Shown here: positions 1 through 8,457 of the stretch, piece by piece
Layout of the letters: every line of letters begins with the position of its first letter
How positions within the stretch are numbered: the first letter of the stretch is position 1
Assembly: GCA_021324575.1 (NCBI GenBank)
Contig: JAJPIW010000013.1
Span: forward strand, 42,501-106,500
DNA from: Intrasporangiaceae bacterium
GTDB taxonomy: Bacteria; Actinomycetota; Actinomycetes; Actinomycetales; Dermatophilaceae
Direction of reading: 5' to 3'
DNA: 64,000 bases
The notes under the pieces: generated by a model
Seen by the model: the letters and a program-made list of their open reading frames with translations, nothing else
What the model was told of the DNA's origin: nothing
Databases searched by the model: none
Translations under genes and position numbers: made by a program

Positions 1-225
1 GTGTACCAGCCCCAGGAGGCCCAACCCGTCTACCCGTGGTCCCTCGCCTGGCGTGACCCGGACCCATCACCAGCCACGCACGCATTGCTGAGCAGCGCGC
101 TCGACACCTCTCGAAGCAACCATTGGCTCACCCAAGACACAGCCCCCGGTGCCCACATCTGGCTGCCCACAGGCGAGCCGCTTGACGCCCCGCTGAAGGA
201 CGCGCCCGTCCCAGCGACAAACTAG
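1..225 (+). CDS. LysR-family regulator, C-terminal fragment (cut by window edge)
   Basis: This is the last 74 residues of a protein whose beginning lies before the window. The segment reading VYPWSLAWRDPDPSPATHAL resembles the end of the LysR substrate-binding domain, where a YPWSLLW-type stretch is followed by an amphipathic helix carrying conserved prolines. No DNA-binding part is visible. The GTG at base 1 is probably an internal valine rather than a start. The assignment rests on this short tail alone, so other periplasmic-binding-fold proteins cannot be excluded. Confidence 0.5.
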   Translation: MYQPQEAQPVYPWSLAWRDPDPSPATHALLSSALDTSRSNHWLTQDTAPGAHIWLPTGEPLDAPLKDAPVPATN

Positions 226-605
226 CCGACGGCTCGCTGGTGACGCCCCAGCCCAAACCGACCGGCGGCGCAATGACGCACCGTGAGGGCCCGGACACAG
301 GGGCGGCGCGACGGCAGGCGATGCTCCGCATGGCATCCTCAACTGAGTTGCCAACCGGGCCGCCAGGCGCGCGCCGCCCTGTGGGCGAGTGTTGATCCCT
401 GGCCGGGAGGCGTGGGGCTACGGCGTCTGGCATTGACTGTTTCGCAATGCCCGCCTCTACGACGCCGTGACGGGACAGTCCCTGCCGGGTCAGGGCAATG
501 AAGAGCCGATGCGCGGCCCTCTCCAGCTCTTTTCGGGGTATGTGCGTGCGTGGTTGACTCGCGGACTATCGGGCGGCGCACGGGCCGCCCGAGGTGGGAG
601 GGGTC
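226..605. other. Intergenic stretch without a recognisable gene
   Basis: Between the LysR tail and the methyltransferase no reading frame shows convincing codon bias, a ribosome binding site or a family resemblance. The open frames here are short, overlap on both strands and have arginine/proline/alanine-rich translations typical of non-coding high-GC DNA. The only functional element I can place is the GGAGG-like ribosome binding site at about 597-601 in front of the methyltransferase. Confidence 0.5.
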
Positions 606-1370
606 GTGGACAAGGATCTCAGGCAGATCTTCGAGGACGAGTTTGCGAAGGCTCCCTCGGAGATCGAAGAGCAGGCTGCGCTCGCTGCTCTCGGCGATGA
701 GTACCCCTTCGGACTTGAGACATACAGCTGGGTCTCGCGAACTGAGCTCCGCCATGCTGCCGAGGTCCTGAGCCAAGTTGATGGTCCGATTGCCGATGTC
801 GGGTGCGGCCGGGGAGGTCCGGGCCTGTGGGTCGCGGGAGTTCTCGGTGCACCGTTGGTCGGTATCGACATCGCCGAGTCGGCGTTGGTGCGGGCTCGTG
901 CTCTTGCAGAGCGGCTAGGCGTGGAGGCTGAGTTCAGCCTGGGGTCGTTCGAGGAGACCGGGCTGGCAGCTTCCTCGGTCGGGGCGGTGCTTACCTTCGA
1001 CGCCTTCCTGTTCACCCCTGACAAGCTTGCGGCGTTTGTGGAGCTCGCACGTGTGCTGCGGCCGGGTGGGCGGCTGGTGATGACGTCGTGGGACTACCAC
1101 TCCCAGCCAGATAACCGGCCGCCGCAGGTGCCCGACCATCGGCCCCTGGCCGAAGCAGCCGGGTTGAAGGTGTTGGCCTATGAGGACACCAAAGACTGGT
1201 ACCGCCGCTGTGTCGCGTTCGCGGACTTCCTCCTCGAGCGGGCCGACGATCTCGCGCGGGAGGCGGATGCGCCGGTTGTAGAGGTGCGCGCAGGGATCAG
1301 CGAGATGCGCGCGACCTTCGAGTGCATGACAAGACGTTTTCGCCTGGTGGCGCAGCGGCCCATCATGTGA
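606..1370 (+). CDS. Class I SAM-dependent methyltransferase
   Basis: The 254-residue protein carries the class I (Rossmann-fold) methyltransferase signature. Motif I reads DVGCGRGGPGLW near residue 65, an acidic motif II reads GIDIAESAL about 20 residues later, and a post-motif LRPGGRLVMTSWD lies near residue 155. This fits the Methyltransf_11/25 type that transfers a methyl group from S-adenosylmethionine to a small molecule; the substrate is unknown. I prefer the GTG at 606 because GGAGG lies 4 bases upstream; a GTG at 594 is also possible. The gene stands alone and is followed about 270 bp later by an IS110 transposase, so its surroundings are mobile. Confidence 0.8.
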   Translation: MDKDLRQIFEDEFAKAPSEIEEQAALAALGDEYPFGLETYSWVSRTELRHAAEVLSQVDGPIADVGCGRGGPGLWVAGVLGAPLVGIDIAESALVRARALAERLGVEAEFSLGSFEETGLAASSVGAVLTFDAFLFTPDKLAAFVELARVLRPGGRLVMTSWDYHSQPDNRPPQVPDHRPLAEAAGLKVLAYEDTKDWYRRCVAFADFLLERADDLAREADAPVVEVRAGISEMRATFECMTRRFRLVAQRPIM

Positions 1371-1641
1371 GCGTGAGCCATGCTGAAGGCTGCCGACATG
1401 GGGTAACACACGCGGCTACTAGACGATTCACGTAGGGCCGGTGTCTGGCCAGACTCGGTCCAGGTGATCGGCGGGTAGCTCTCCATGCGGCTGCCCACCG
1501 GCTGAATTGGTGTGGCTCACTATCGGTCTGCGGCCCGCCGGTCACCGTGACGAGGCGTGGCTCAAGAAGGGACTGCCCTGCTCGTAGTAGCAATGCCCAC
1601 CTCGCCGTCCACACCGGCACAAGAACAGGCGGGAGCAGCAC
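1371..1641 (+). other. Non-coding left flank of the IS110-type transposase; candidate bridge RNA region
   Basis: No gene is visible in these 271 bases. They lie directly upstream of an IS110-family transposase. In the IS110 group the non-coding left end is where the structured bridge RNA that pairs with donor and target DNA is encoded (shown for IS621). I could not fix the insertion sequence termini, the core dinucleotide or a confident fold by eye. Calling this a bridge RNA locus is therefore inference from family and position only. Confidence 0.3.
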
Positions 1642-2850
1642 ATGCATCAGGTGGAGCACGTCATCATCGGGGTCGATCCGCACAAGCTGTCGGCCACCAT
1701 CGAGGTCGTCGACCAACGGGAGAAGTTGCTGGGCTCGGGACGGTTCACGACCGACCGGGCCGGCTATGCCGCGATGCTGACCTACGCGAAGGCGTGGCCT
1801 GACCGGACCTGGGCCGTCGAAGGCAGCAACGGGGCCGGTCGCCCGTTGGCGCAGCGACTCCTCGAAGACGGCGAACGGGTCGTCGACGTCCCGGCCAAAC
1901 TCGCCGCCAGGGTGCGGCTGTTCGACACCGGCCACAACCGCAAGACCGACGCCCGTGACGCGCACTCGATCGCGGTCGTCGCGGTCCGCACCACGACCCT
2001 GCGGGTGCTGCAGCTCGACGGCGAGCTCGAAGCCCTGCGGATGCTCACCGACCGCCGTGAGGCACTGACCCGGCGCCGGGTCCAAACCGTTGACCGACTC
2101 CAGGCATTGCTGGCCGAACTCCTTCCAGGACAAGCCAAACGCGACATCACCACCGGCCAGGCCAAGGCCATGCTGGCCACCGTCCGCCCGCGTGACATCG
2201 CCGGGAGGACCCGCCGCCGGATTGCGGTCGAGGAGCTGGCCGAGCTGATAGCGGTCGAAGCCAAGATCAAGAAGGCCACCGCCGAGCTCAAGACCATCGT
2301 CCTCGCCCGCGGCTCACACCTGATGGACCTGCACGGTGTCGGACCCGTCGTCGCAGCCCGGGTCCTGGCCGACGTCGGGGACGTCGCCCGGTTCGCCGAC
2401 CGCAACCGGTTCGCGTCCTGGACCGGCACCGCGCCCCTGGACGCCTCCTCCGGAGAGCAGAGCAGGCATCGGCTCTCCCGGGCCGGCGACCGCCGCGTGA
2501 ACCACATGATCCACATCGCCGCCATCAGCCAGCTCCGCCTCGACACCGAAGGCCGGGCCTACTACTCGCGCAAGCGCGCCGAGGGCAAGCGACCACTCGA
2601 AGCCATCCGCTGCCTCAAACGCCGCATCTCCGACGCCATCTTCCGACAGCTGGTCGCCGACGCCGCGGCGGCCCAGCGACCAGACATCGAAGCGGGTCCG
2701 GGAGGGCACCGCGAGGCGACTCAAGAATCCAGCGCGGCCGGCTCACACCCGCACACCGGCACTTCGGATCAGCCACTTCCCGGACCCGCACCAACGACGC
2801 TACGCCGCCCACTCACGCCACGGAAGAGACAACTCGACCCGATCAGTTGA
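1642..2850 (+). CDS. IS110-family transposase (RuvC-like DEDD plus serine domain)
   Basis: This 402-residue protein is an intact IS110-family recombinase. The N-terminal RuvC-like half shows the four acidic residues of the DEDD set: D12 in GVDPHK, E60 in VEGSNG, and D103 and D106 in KTDARDAH. A coiled-coil middle follows, around residues 130-220. The C-terminal Transposase_20 domain has the helix-hairpin-helix-like LHGVGPVVAARVLADVGD and the segment DASSGEQSRHRLS, where S269 or S270 is the candidate catalytic serine. Such enzymes move DNA without inverted terminal repeats, guided by an RNA from the element's own non-coding end. The last 70 residues are proline-rich and poorly conserved in appearance. 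The frame is uninterrupted, so the element may be active. Confidence 0.93.
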   Translation: MHQVEHVIIGVDPHKLSATIEVVDQREKLLGSGRFTTDRAGYAAMLTYAKAWPDRTWAVEGSNGAGRPLAQRLLEDGERVVDVPAKLAARVRLFDTGHNRKTDARDAHSIAVVAVRTTTLRVLQLDGELEALRMLTDRREALTRRRVQTVDRLQALLAELLPGQAKRDITTGQAKAMLATVRPRDIAGRTRRRIAVEELAELIAVEAKIKKATAELKTIVLARGSHLMDLHGVGPVVAARVLADVGDVARFADRNRFASWTGTAPLDASSGEQSRHRLSRAGDRRVNHMIHIAAISQLRLDTEGRAYYSRKRAEGKRPLEAIRCLKRRISDAIFRQLVADAAAAQRPDIEAGPGGHREATQESSAAGSHPHTGTSDQPLPGPAPTTLRRPLTPRKRQLDPIS

Positions 2851-3090
2851 CAACAGAAGGGAGCCGGTATGACGCACGGTGGATGACTTGCTAGGTCACG
2901 GCCGAGACACGGCCACTAGCGCACGTCCGAGCAGCGGAAGGCCCTGGACGCTCTGCGTCCTTCGGTGGGCATGAGGCATCTTCCTAGAGGCCGCCGCCCA
3001 CCGAGACAGAGTGCAAGCAGGACAGCCAAACCCGTATTTGACCCACGCCCCGCCCCGTGAAGCGCTTCCGTCCTTCCCCGATACTGGACT

Positions 3091-4494
3091 ATGCCTTGGC
3101 GCACTAACTACCAGATGAGCCAGAAATTCGAGGTTCTCAAAGCTAATCCGAACGCGGCCTCCCGGGGTCTGGGACTCGAGTTGTTCCTGGCAGAACTATT
3201 CGGCCGTGAACACTTCCGTGTCGAGCCAGATTTCGTCGCTCACGGCCGCCAGATCGACCTATTCGTCGTGCGTGGAGACCTACACCTGCTGGTTGAGGCG
3301 AAATGGACGAAGAAGCGGTCCCAACACGAAGTCATTGATGAGATGCGAGCCCGACTGGAGACTGCTCCGCCTGGCGTGGTCGGCCTTGTTGTGAGCATGT
3401 CAGGGTTCTCAGCCACCGTCATCGAGCGCGTTGGGCGTTCGGCCAAGCGTCCAATCCTGCTGATGGATGGTCACGAAGTCGAGAAGGTTGTCACACTGGG
3501 CGGAGGCATCCACTCGCTCATTCAGGGCAAATTGGATCGCCTGCGCCGGGAACGGATCGCCGCGGTCGGACCGTCGTCCTCCTCCACACCCGTCTGGCTG
3601 GGCGAGTTGCCTGAGGCAGGATTGAAACTCGTCGACCCTGATGGTCGCGAGCACGCATGGTGGGAATCAGAGGGCGACTTCTCGCAGGTGGTTAGTTCGC
3701 TCATCACCCCCGACCCGATCTGGGCGCGTGAAGGCGGCATTCGCCTCGACATGGTGCTGGGCGTGAGAGATGCGGCCGACTTGATCGAACTCCTGAGGAA
3801 GCTGGCGCAGCTTGGCTGGATCTCGGCCGAAGGTGCATGGCGCATCGAGCAATCGGGCATCGTCTGGAGTGGCCTGGGCCCAGCAGAGTTCGGCCGCCAG
3901 CTCACCGACTGGGAGCCACGCTACGAGGGTAGGAGGAGGCTGCATCACAGCGAGCTGGCGCTCTACGTCGACGAGTCGGACGACGGGATGCTCAGGATCA
4001 GCGCAGATCTCTCCGCGACTTCCGCCCGCATGGTGCGATGGTGCGAGCTTTCATTCATGCTCCCTGGGATTCCTCTAGACACCACGCCCTTCCAAGCGCT
4101 AGCGGCAGAACTCTCAGTGATGAACACCCCTTCGTTTCAACTCCTTGGAGACGATCCCGTACGAAGAGCACGCCTCGGGGGCCCAGACAGACCGATGCAC
4201 GCAAGGCCCTTGGCGTACTTGGTCCGGAATGGGTCCTTGCTCGATGGCGTCGACGAATCCGTGCGCTGGGTGGAAGGAATCGTCGTTGCGGACTCGTTCT
4301 TTCGAGCATCGGAGGAAGGCGTCTCCGAGGTTTTGCCACCCCGAGTGGACCTCGGTCACGCGTTCGTCCAACTTCGGCAGCATCACCATTTCGGAGATGA
4401 CGTGACCCACGATCTGTTGTGGACCACGTTGGTCGAAGGGGCATACGCGAGCGCGTTGCACGTGATGGGTGACTGGCAAGAAGGATCGCAATAG
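3091..4494 (+). CDS. Mrr-like/PD-(D/E)XK restriction endonuclease-like protein
   Basis: The 467-residue protein begins with a nuclease-like module. The stretch GRQIDLFVVRGDLHLLVEAK supplies an Asp (D56) followed 13 residues later by E-A-K (E69, K71), the DX(n)EXK arrangement of Mrr/restriction-endonuclease-like folds. A Rossmann-like segment follows (VVGLVVSMSGFSATVIERV). The remaining 330 residues are not recognisable and could be a sensor or target-recognition part. Neither ATG 3091 nor the alternative ATG 3115 has a clear ribosome binding site. The gene lies upstream of a PIN protein and an OLD-like ATPase, all on the same strand, which suggests a defence island. A DNA-repair or housekeeping role is less likely but not excluded. 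Confidence 0.6.
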   Translation: MPWRTNYQMSQKFEVLKANPNAASRGLGLELFLAELFGREHFRVEPDFVAHGRQIDLFVVRGDLHLLVEAKWTKKRSQHEVIDEMRARLETAPPGVVGLVVSMSGFSATVIERVGRSAKRPILLMDGHEVEKVVTLGGGIHSLIQGKLDRLRRERIAAVGPSSSSTPVWLGELPEAGLKLVDPDGREHAWWESEGDFSQVVSSLITPDPIWAREGGIRLDMVLGVRDAADLIELLRKLAQLGWISAEGAWRIEQSGIVWSGLGPAEFGRQLTDWEPRYEGRRRLHHSELALYVDESDDGMLRISADLSATSARMVRWCELSFMLPGIPLDTTPFQALAAELSVMNTPSFQLLGDDPVRRARLGGPDRPMHARPLAYLVRNGSLLDGVDESVRWVEGIVVADSFFRASEEGVSEVLPPRVDLGHAFVQLRQHHHFGDDVTHDLLWTTLVEGAYASALHVMGDWQEGSQ

Positions 4495-4684
4495 CCGCGG
4501 AAGGTGCCCTTGCGGCGAAATGACGCGACGGGATATTGGCGTCCTGGGCGGTTAAGAGCCCTCTGACGTCCGTTCAGCGGTCTCGAGGGGTGGGGCCACC
4601 TTTCGTCCAAGCCCGTTTCGTTGTCGACCATGGCGGGGATGCGCCACACGTGCCGCCCTTCTTTCCTTGTGAAACGATGCCGGA

Positions 4685-5803
4685 ATGCCCCCGGCCGCAG
4701 AGGACCTTGGTCAGCCGCTAGGTGTCGTGTTTGATACCAACCTGTGGCGCCAGGGTTCCCTAGATATCGCGAAGTTGAAGTGGCACGCGGAACGGCTCCA
4801 GAAGGTGGGGATTGAGGTCTGGATCCCTACGCAGGTCTTCCTAGAGTGGGTTGACCACGCACGCCGGGACGCGGAGGCGTACGCCTCCCTCGTAAGGCGC
4901 CTCGGGGCTAGCGGGATTGTGCCCGAGCTTCCTAACCTGCAACGAGACGCGGGTGAGATCCGGCGGCAGATGGCACTGGTGCTGGGCGAGATTCCGAACG
5001 TACGCGTACTTCCGATGGATGGCGCGAGTGCCATTGAAGCGATCGTTGACCAGATTCTCGGCAGCGGCTCCGGGTCGACAAAGTCCGGAGTCAAGACTGG
5101 CTCGGCGGACTCCTCCCTCATTCGGGATGGACTGAAAGCGGCTCAAGACGATCCGTCGGGCGTCGTCTTTGTAACCGAGAACGTGAAGGACTTCAACAAA
5201 GCATCCAAGGCAATGGGCGTTTCCCTCAGGGTAACGAGCGAGTACAAGCTGTACAGCGAAGCCCTTAGCCTTCGGGAACCGTCGAGTGCCGGCGAGCCCT
5301 CAGGTGCGCCGCACGTTGACGGCCTCCCGACCATCGAAGAGGTGGCCTCCATGGTCAGGGAGTACATGGAATCGGAGAGGCAGGCGGTCTTGGATAGCGA
5401 CGACGGCCATTCCCCGCCCCTATACAGCTGGCTCGCTCTAGACGGGCCCGAACTGTACGACGTCGATGTCGACGCGCCGGACGGTTTCGAGGTGACCGAC
5501 GTCGACGTGAGGCCCGAGCCGCGGCTGGAGTCCATAGAAGATGTGGACATCCTTTCGGCCGAACAGCATGAGGACGATGGAGGAGAGCCAACGGCCGGCT
5601 ACTCCTTGGTTGCCGACTTCGTTGCCGGGCTGCGAGGTGACTTGACTGTTCACGGCTACTACCTCGACAACAACGGCCAGGTGCAGAACGACGCAGTGGA
5701 CGTCTACGACGTGTTGCTCACAGCGCCATTCTCAGTGGAGATTGAGTCCGGTGAGGTTAAGTCGTTGTATGCATCAGGTCGTGCCTACGCGGAAGACGGA
5801 TAA
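4685..5803 (+). CDS. PIN-domain-like ribonuclease protein
   Basis: The N-terminal 185 residues look like a PIN domain (the DUF4935/PIN_16 type). The first acidic motif is VVFDTNLW with D17, a middle acidic segment is WIPTQVFLEWVDHARRD, and the later motifs are TGSADSSLIRDGL with D142 and VVFVTENVKDF. PIN domains cleave RNA and are common as toxins, but no typical small antitoxin gene is next to it. Residues 190-372 form an acidic tail of unknown fold, rich in Asp, Glu and Val. At 372 residues it is more than twice the length of a VapC toxin. The gene lies 190 bp after the Mrr-like gene and 284 bp before the OLD-like ATPase on the same strand. Confidence 0.65.
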   Translation: MPPAAEDLGQPLGVVFDTNLWRQGSLDIAKLKWHAERLQKVGIEVWIPTQVFLEWVDHARRDAEAYASLVRRLGASGIVPELPNLQRDAGEIRRQMALVLGEIPNVRVLPMDGASAIEAIVDQILGSGSGSTKSGVKTGSADSSLIRDGLKAAQDDPSGVVFVTENVKDFNKASKAMGVSLRVTSEYKLYSEALSLREPSSAGEPSGAPHVDGLPTIEEVASMVREYMESERQAVLDSDDGHSPPLYSWLALDGPELYDVDVDAPDGFEVTDVDVRPEPRLESIEDVDILSAEQHEDDGGEPTAGYSLVADFVAGLRGDLTVHGYYLDNNGQVQNDAVDVYDVLLTAPFSVEIESGEVKSLYASGRAYAEDG

Positions 5804-6087
5804 GGGGCAGGTCCTCCTCCTATGCGACACCGAAGGGACACCATGCGGCTCCCCGTGACGTGAGGGCAGGGCCGCGCGGCAGCTGGTCGGCGTCGTCGCC
5901 GATCGAGAGCGGCTGGCGCCTGACCGTCCGGGTGGGGACGGCTTTCGCCGCGAGCAGGCTCGATCGGCCATCCGGCGGCCGCGAGGACGTTCGGCCAAAC
6001 ACTTGATGCAATGCGCGTTGGTCTGAGCATTCGTCTCACACTGGTGGCAAGATGCCCGGTCACGGGCCTGCGGGGAGATGGGGAAAC

Positions 6088-8043
6088 ATGAAATGCATCA
6101 GGGTCGAGTTCAACGGGTATAGGCGGCTCCTGGCTGCAAGCTGCAACTTGGACGACAGACTGATCGCGTTTGTAGGGCCGAACGAAGCGGGCAAGTCCAC
6201 CGTGCTTCGAGGCCTCGCATGGCTGGACCTCCCGGGTGATGCCCCCCTTCCGGCTGGATCGGCGAGCCGCGGCCAACACGTCAGCGAGCGCCTGGACAAG
6301 GACGCAATCGTCTCGACCAAGTTTCGCCTGGAGTCAGACGATTGGGATGCCCTTCAAGGCGTGGCTTTCGAGCGTACGCAGAAGGCGTATACGTACTCCC
6401 TGCTCAGACGGCGCGACGGATCCCGGATTCACGCCTTAAACCCTAGCCTCGTGCGTGAACAGGAGCCCTTCAGCGCTGCCAAGCGAGCTCTAGGGCGTGC
6501 GCCCAAGGCGCTCGAGAATGCGCTCCAGGCCGCTGACGAGGCGTTTGAAGACGAGGCTGAGAACGACGGGTCACCTGAGCGAACGCTGCACGACATATGC
6601 ATTTCACTGCTTGATCAGCCGGACAGGGCAGCGGAAGGCGATGAGGTCGAAGCCCTTCGCAGATTCGCGCGTTGGCTGCTTAAGACGGGAGAGGATCTCG
6701 CCAAGCCTTCTCTCGTTTCCGCAGGCCAATCCATCAACGAGGTGGCGAGCATTCTCGCGAAACCTCACCCGAACGCTGAAGCCCTCGCGATTCTGGATAA
6801 ACGCCGCCCCCGTTTTCGGGAGTTTGACTCGGCAGATCGCGAACTGGAAAACGAAATCGATGTCACTGGCGAAGGCGCTTCCCCCTCAGTCCCATTCAGT
6901 CGCGTGCTCGACCTAGCTTCCACCGACGTTGACTACCTCAGGAGGATCTGGCCCGACGAGGGCGCGAGGGACACGCACCTCAGCGACTGCAACAGGACTC
7001 TTAACGACTTCTTCAGGAAGGCGTGGACACAGTCGAACTTGAGCATTCATCTCAAGGCTGAGCTGAACTTGCTCAAACTTCAGGTCACCATTGCGGAAGG
7101 AGGCAAGACCTACTACTCGACGTTCGGAGAGAGGAGCGACGGCCTCAAGGCGTTCGTCGCCCTGGTCGGCTTTCTCCACTCGCTACCTGACACTCGGCCG
7201 CCGATCCTTCTCATCGACGAGGCAGAAACCCATCTGCACTTAGATGCGCAAGCCGATCTCATCCAAGTGTTGCAAGATCGTGTGGCCGCGACTCAAGTCT
7301 TCTATACGACGCATTCTCCCGGATGTCTGCCGCTCGACCTGGGGAGGGGGCTTAGGTTCGTTGAGCCGACAGACCAGCACTACTCCAGCACTCTCAGTCA
7401 TGACTTCTGGAGTACAAAACATCCCGGCTTTTCCGCTGTCCTATTTAAGATGGGAGCAAGCGCTTTCGCCTTCTCTGCGCTGCGAAATGCAGTTCTCGCC
7501 GAAGGGCCGGGTGACATGGTCCTACTACCCAGACTCATTCGTGAGGCCACGGGAAAGGAAACGCTCCCGTATCAGGTGGCGCCACGTATGACTGACTTCG
7601 ACGAGACGACGGTAGGACGTCTGGAAGTGGCTACGAGCGTCGCATACCTGGTCGACGGCGACCGAGGAGGGCGCGATCATCGGAAGGATCTCAAACGAAA
7701 GTACAAGGTTCCTGCCGAACTCGTGGTGTCGCACCCTCCCGGCTATGCAGTTGAGGATTACGTCGACCCAGCGTTGGTCATTGATGCCGTCAACGACCTC
7801 CGAGTCGATGGCAAGAAGGACTCGCCTGTTTCTCTAGCTGCTCTGCCTGCCGGAGAAACCCTCGGACAGCGAATCGATAAGTGGTTCGCAAACCATCACG
7901 TTGACCCACCCGGCAAAGTAGCCGTTGCAACCCGCCTCGTGAACACTGAAGGTCTGAAGCTCCGGACTGGTGCGAAGGCAAGACTTAAGGCACTGCATGC
8001 AGAGATCCTCGAGGCGCTCGAACGTCGAACCACCCTTGATTGA
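6088..8043 (+). CDS. OLD-family ATP-dependent nuclease (ABC-type ATPase plus Toprim)
   Basis: This 651-residue protein has the full OLD (overcoming lysogenization defect) layout. Walker A is GPNEAGKST at residues 30-38. The ABC-type Walker B is PILLIDEAETHLHLD around D377/E378, followed by the switch histidine region YTTHSPGCL. A C-terminal Toprim domain has the acidic Glu in LAEGPGDM (E472) and the DGD motif (D523, D525). Family members (OLD of phage P2, GajA of Gabija) are nucleases regulated by nucleotide. I chose ATG 6088 because GGGGAG lies about 10 bases upstream and the protein then starts with the usual MKCIRVEFNGYR. No UvrD-like helicase is nearby, so this is not a standard Gabija pair. 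Confidence 0.85.
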   Translation: MKCIRVEFNGYRRLLAASCNLDDRLIAFVGPNEAGKSTVLRGLAWLDLPGDAPLPAGSASRGQHVSERLDKDAIVSTKFRLESDDWDALQGVAFERTQKAYTYSLLRRRDGSRIHALNPSLVREQEPFSAAKRALGRAPKALENALQAADEAFEDEAENDGSPERTLHDICISLLDQPDRAAEGDEVEALRRFARWLLKTGEDLAKPSLVSAGQSINEVASILAKPHPNAEALAILDKRRPRFREFDSADRELENEIDVTGEGASPSVPFSRVLDLASTDVDYLRRIWPDEGARDTHLSDCNRTLNDFFRKAWTQSNLSIHLKAELNLLKLQVTIAEGGKTYYSTFGERSDGLKAFVALVGFLHSLPDTRPPILLIDEAETHLHLDAQADLIQVLQDRVAATQVFYTTHSPGCLPLDLGRGLRFVEPTDQHYSSTLSHDFWSTKHPGFSAVLFKMGASAFAFSALRNAVLAEGPGDMVLLPRLIREATGKETLPYQVAPRMTDFDETTVGRLEVATSVAYLVDGDRGGRDHRKDLKRKYKVPAELVVSHPPGYAVEDYVDPALVIDAVNDLRVDGKKDSPVSLAALPAGETLGQRIDKWFANHHVDPPGKVAVATRLVNTEGLKLRTGAKARLKALHAEILEALERRTTLD

Positions 8044-8457
8044 CATGGCTTCGTTGATGGTTGGGGTGCCCGTCAGATCCCAGACGGGACACACCTAACC
8101 GCGTAGGCAACTTCTCGACAAGCAGGACTCTAGTCGCGGCGATTCGGGCGCGGACGAACCCGAACGGATCACCAATTACAAGTCCGTTCGCGGTGCCGTA
8201 TCGCGAGCCACTTATGCAGGGAAGAGGTTCCGCGAGGCCGGTGTAAGGCGAAAGACGGCCATTTGCCGACGGTGCCGCCCATTCTGGGCGATAGGACAAG
8301 GGCGGGCTGGCGAGCCGCCCTCAGTGATCAAGAGGCGAAGGCACGTTTGCCCCATTTGCAGCGTGTCACCTGCGGGTTTGTGCCATCGTCGTTTCGCGTC
8401 CTGACGAGCCGGCAGGCACCTAGGCGCGTTCGGTTGGGCAGGGTAGTGGAGGCATTC

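Noticed and set aside
3091..8043. Gabija, Zorya or classical restriction-modification system
   Set aside because: There is an OLD-type protein but no UvrD-type helicase, and there is no DNA methyltransferase next to the Mrr-like nuclease. The named systems therefore do not fit.
8263..8457. Upstream extension of the Ig-like surface protein
   Set aside because: It would put 65 basic residues in front of a clear signal peptide. GGAGG five bases before ATG 8458 marks the real start.
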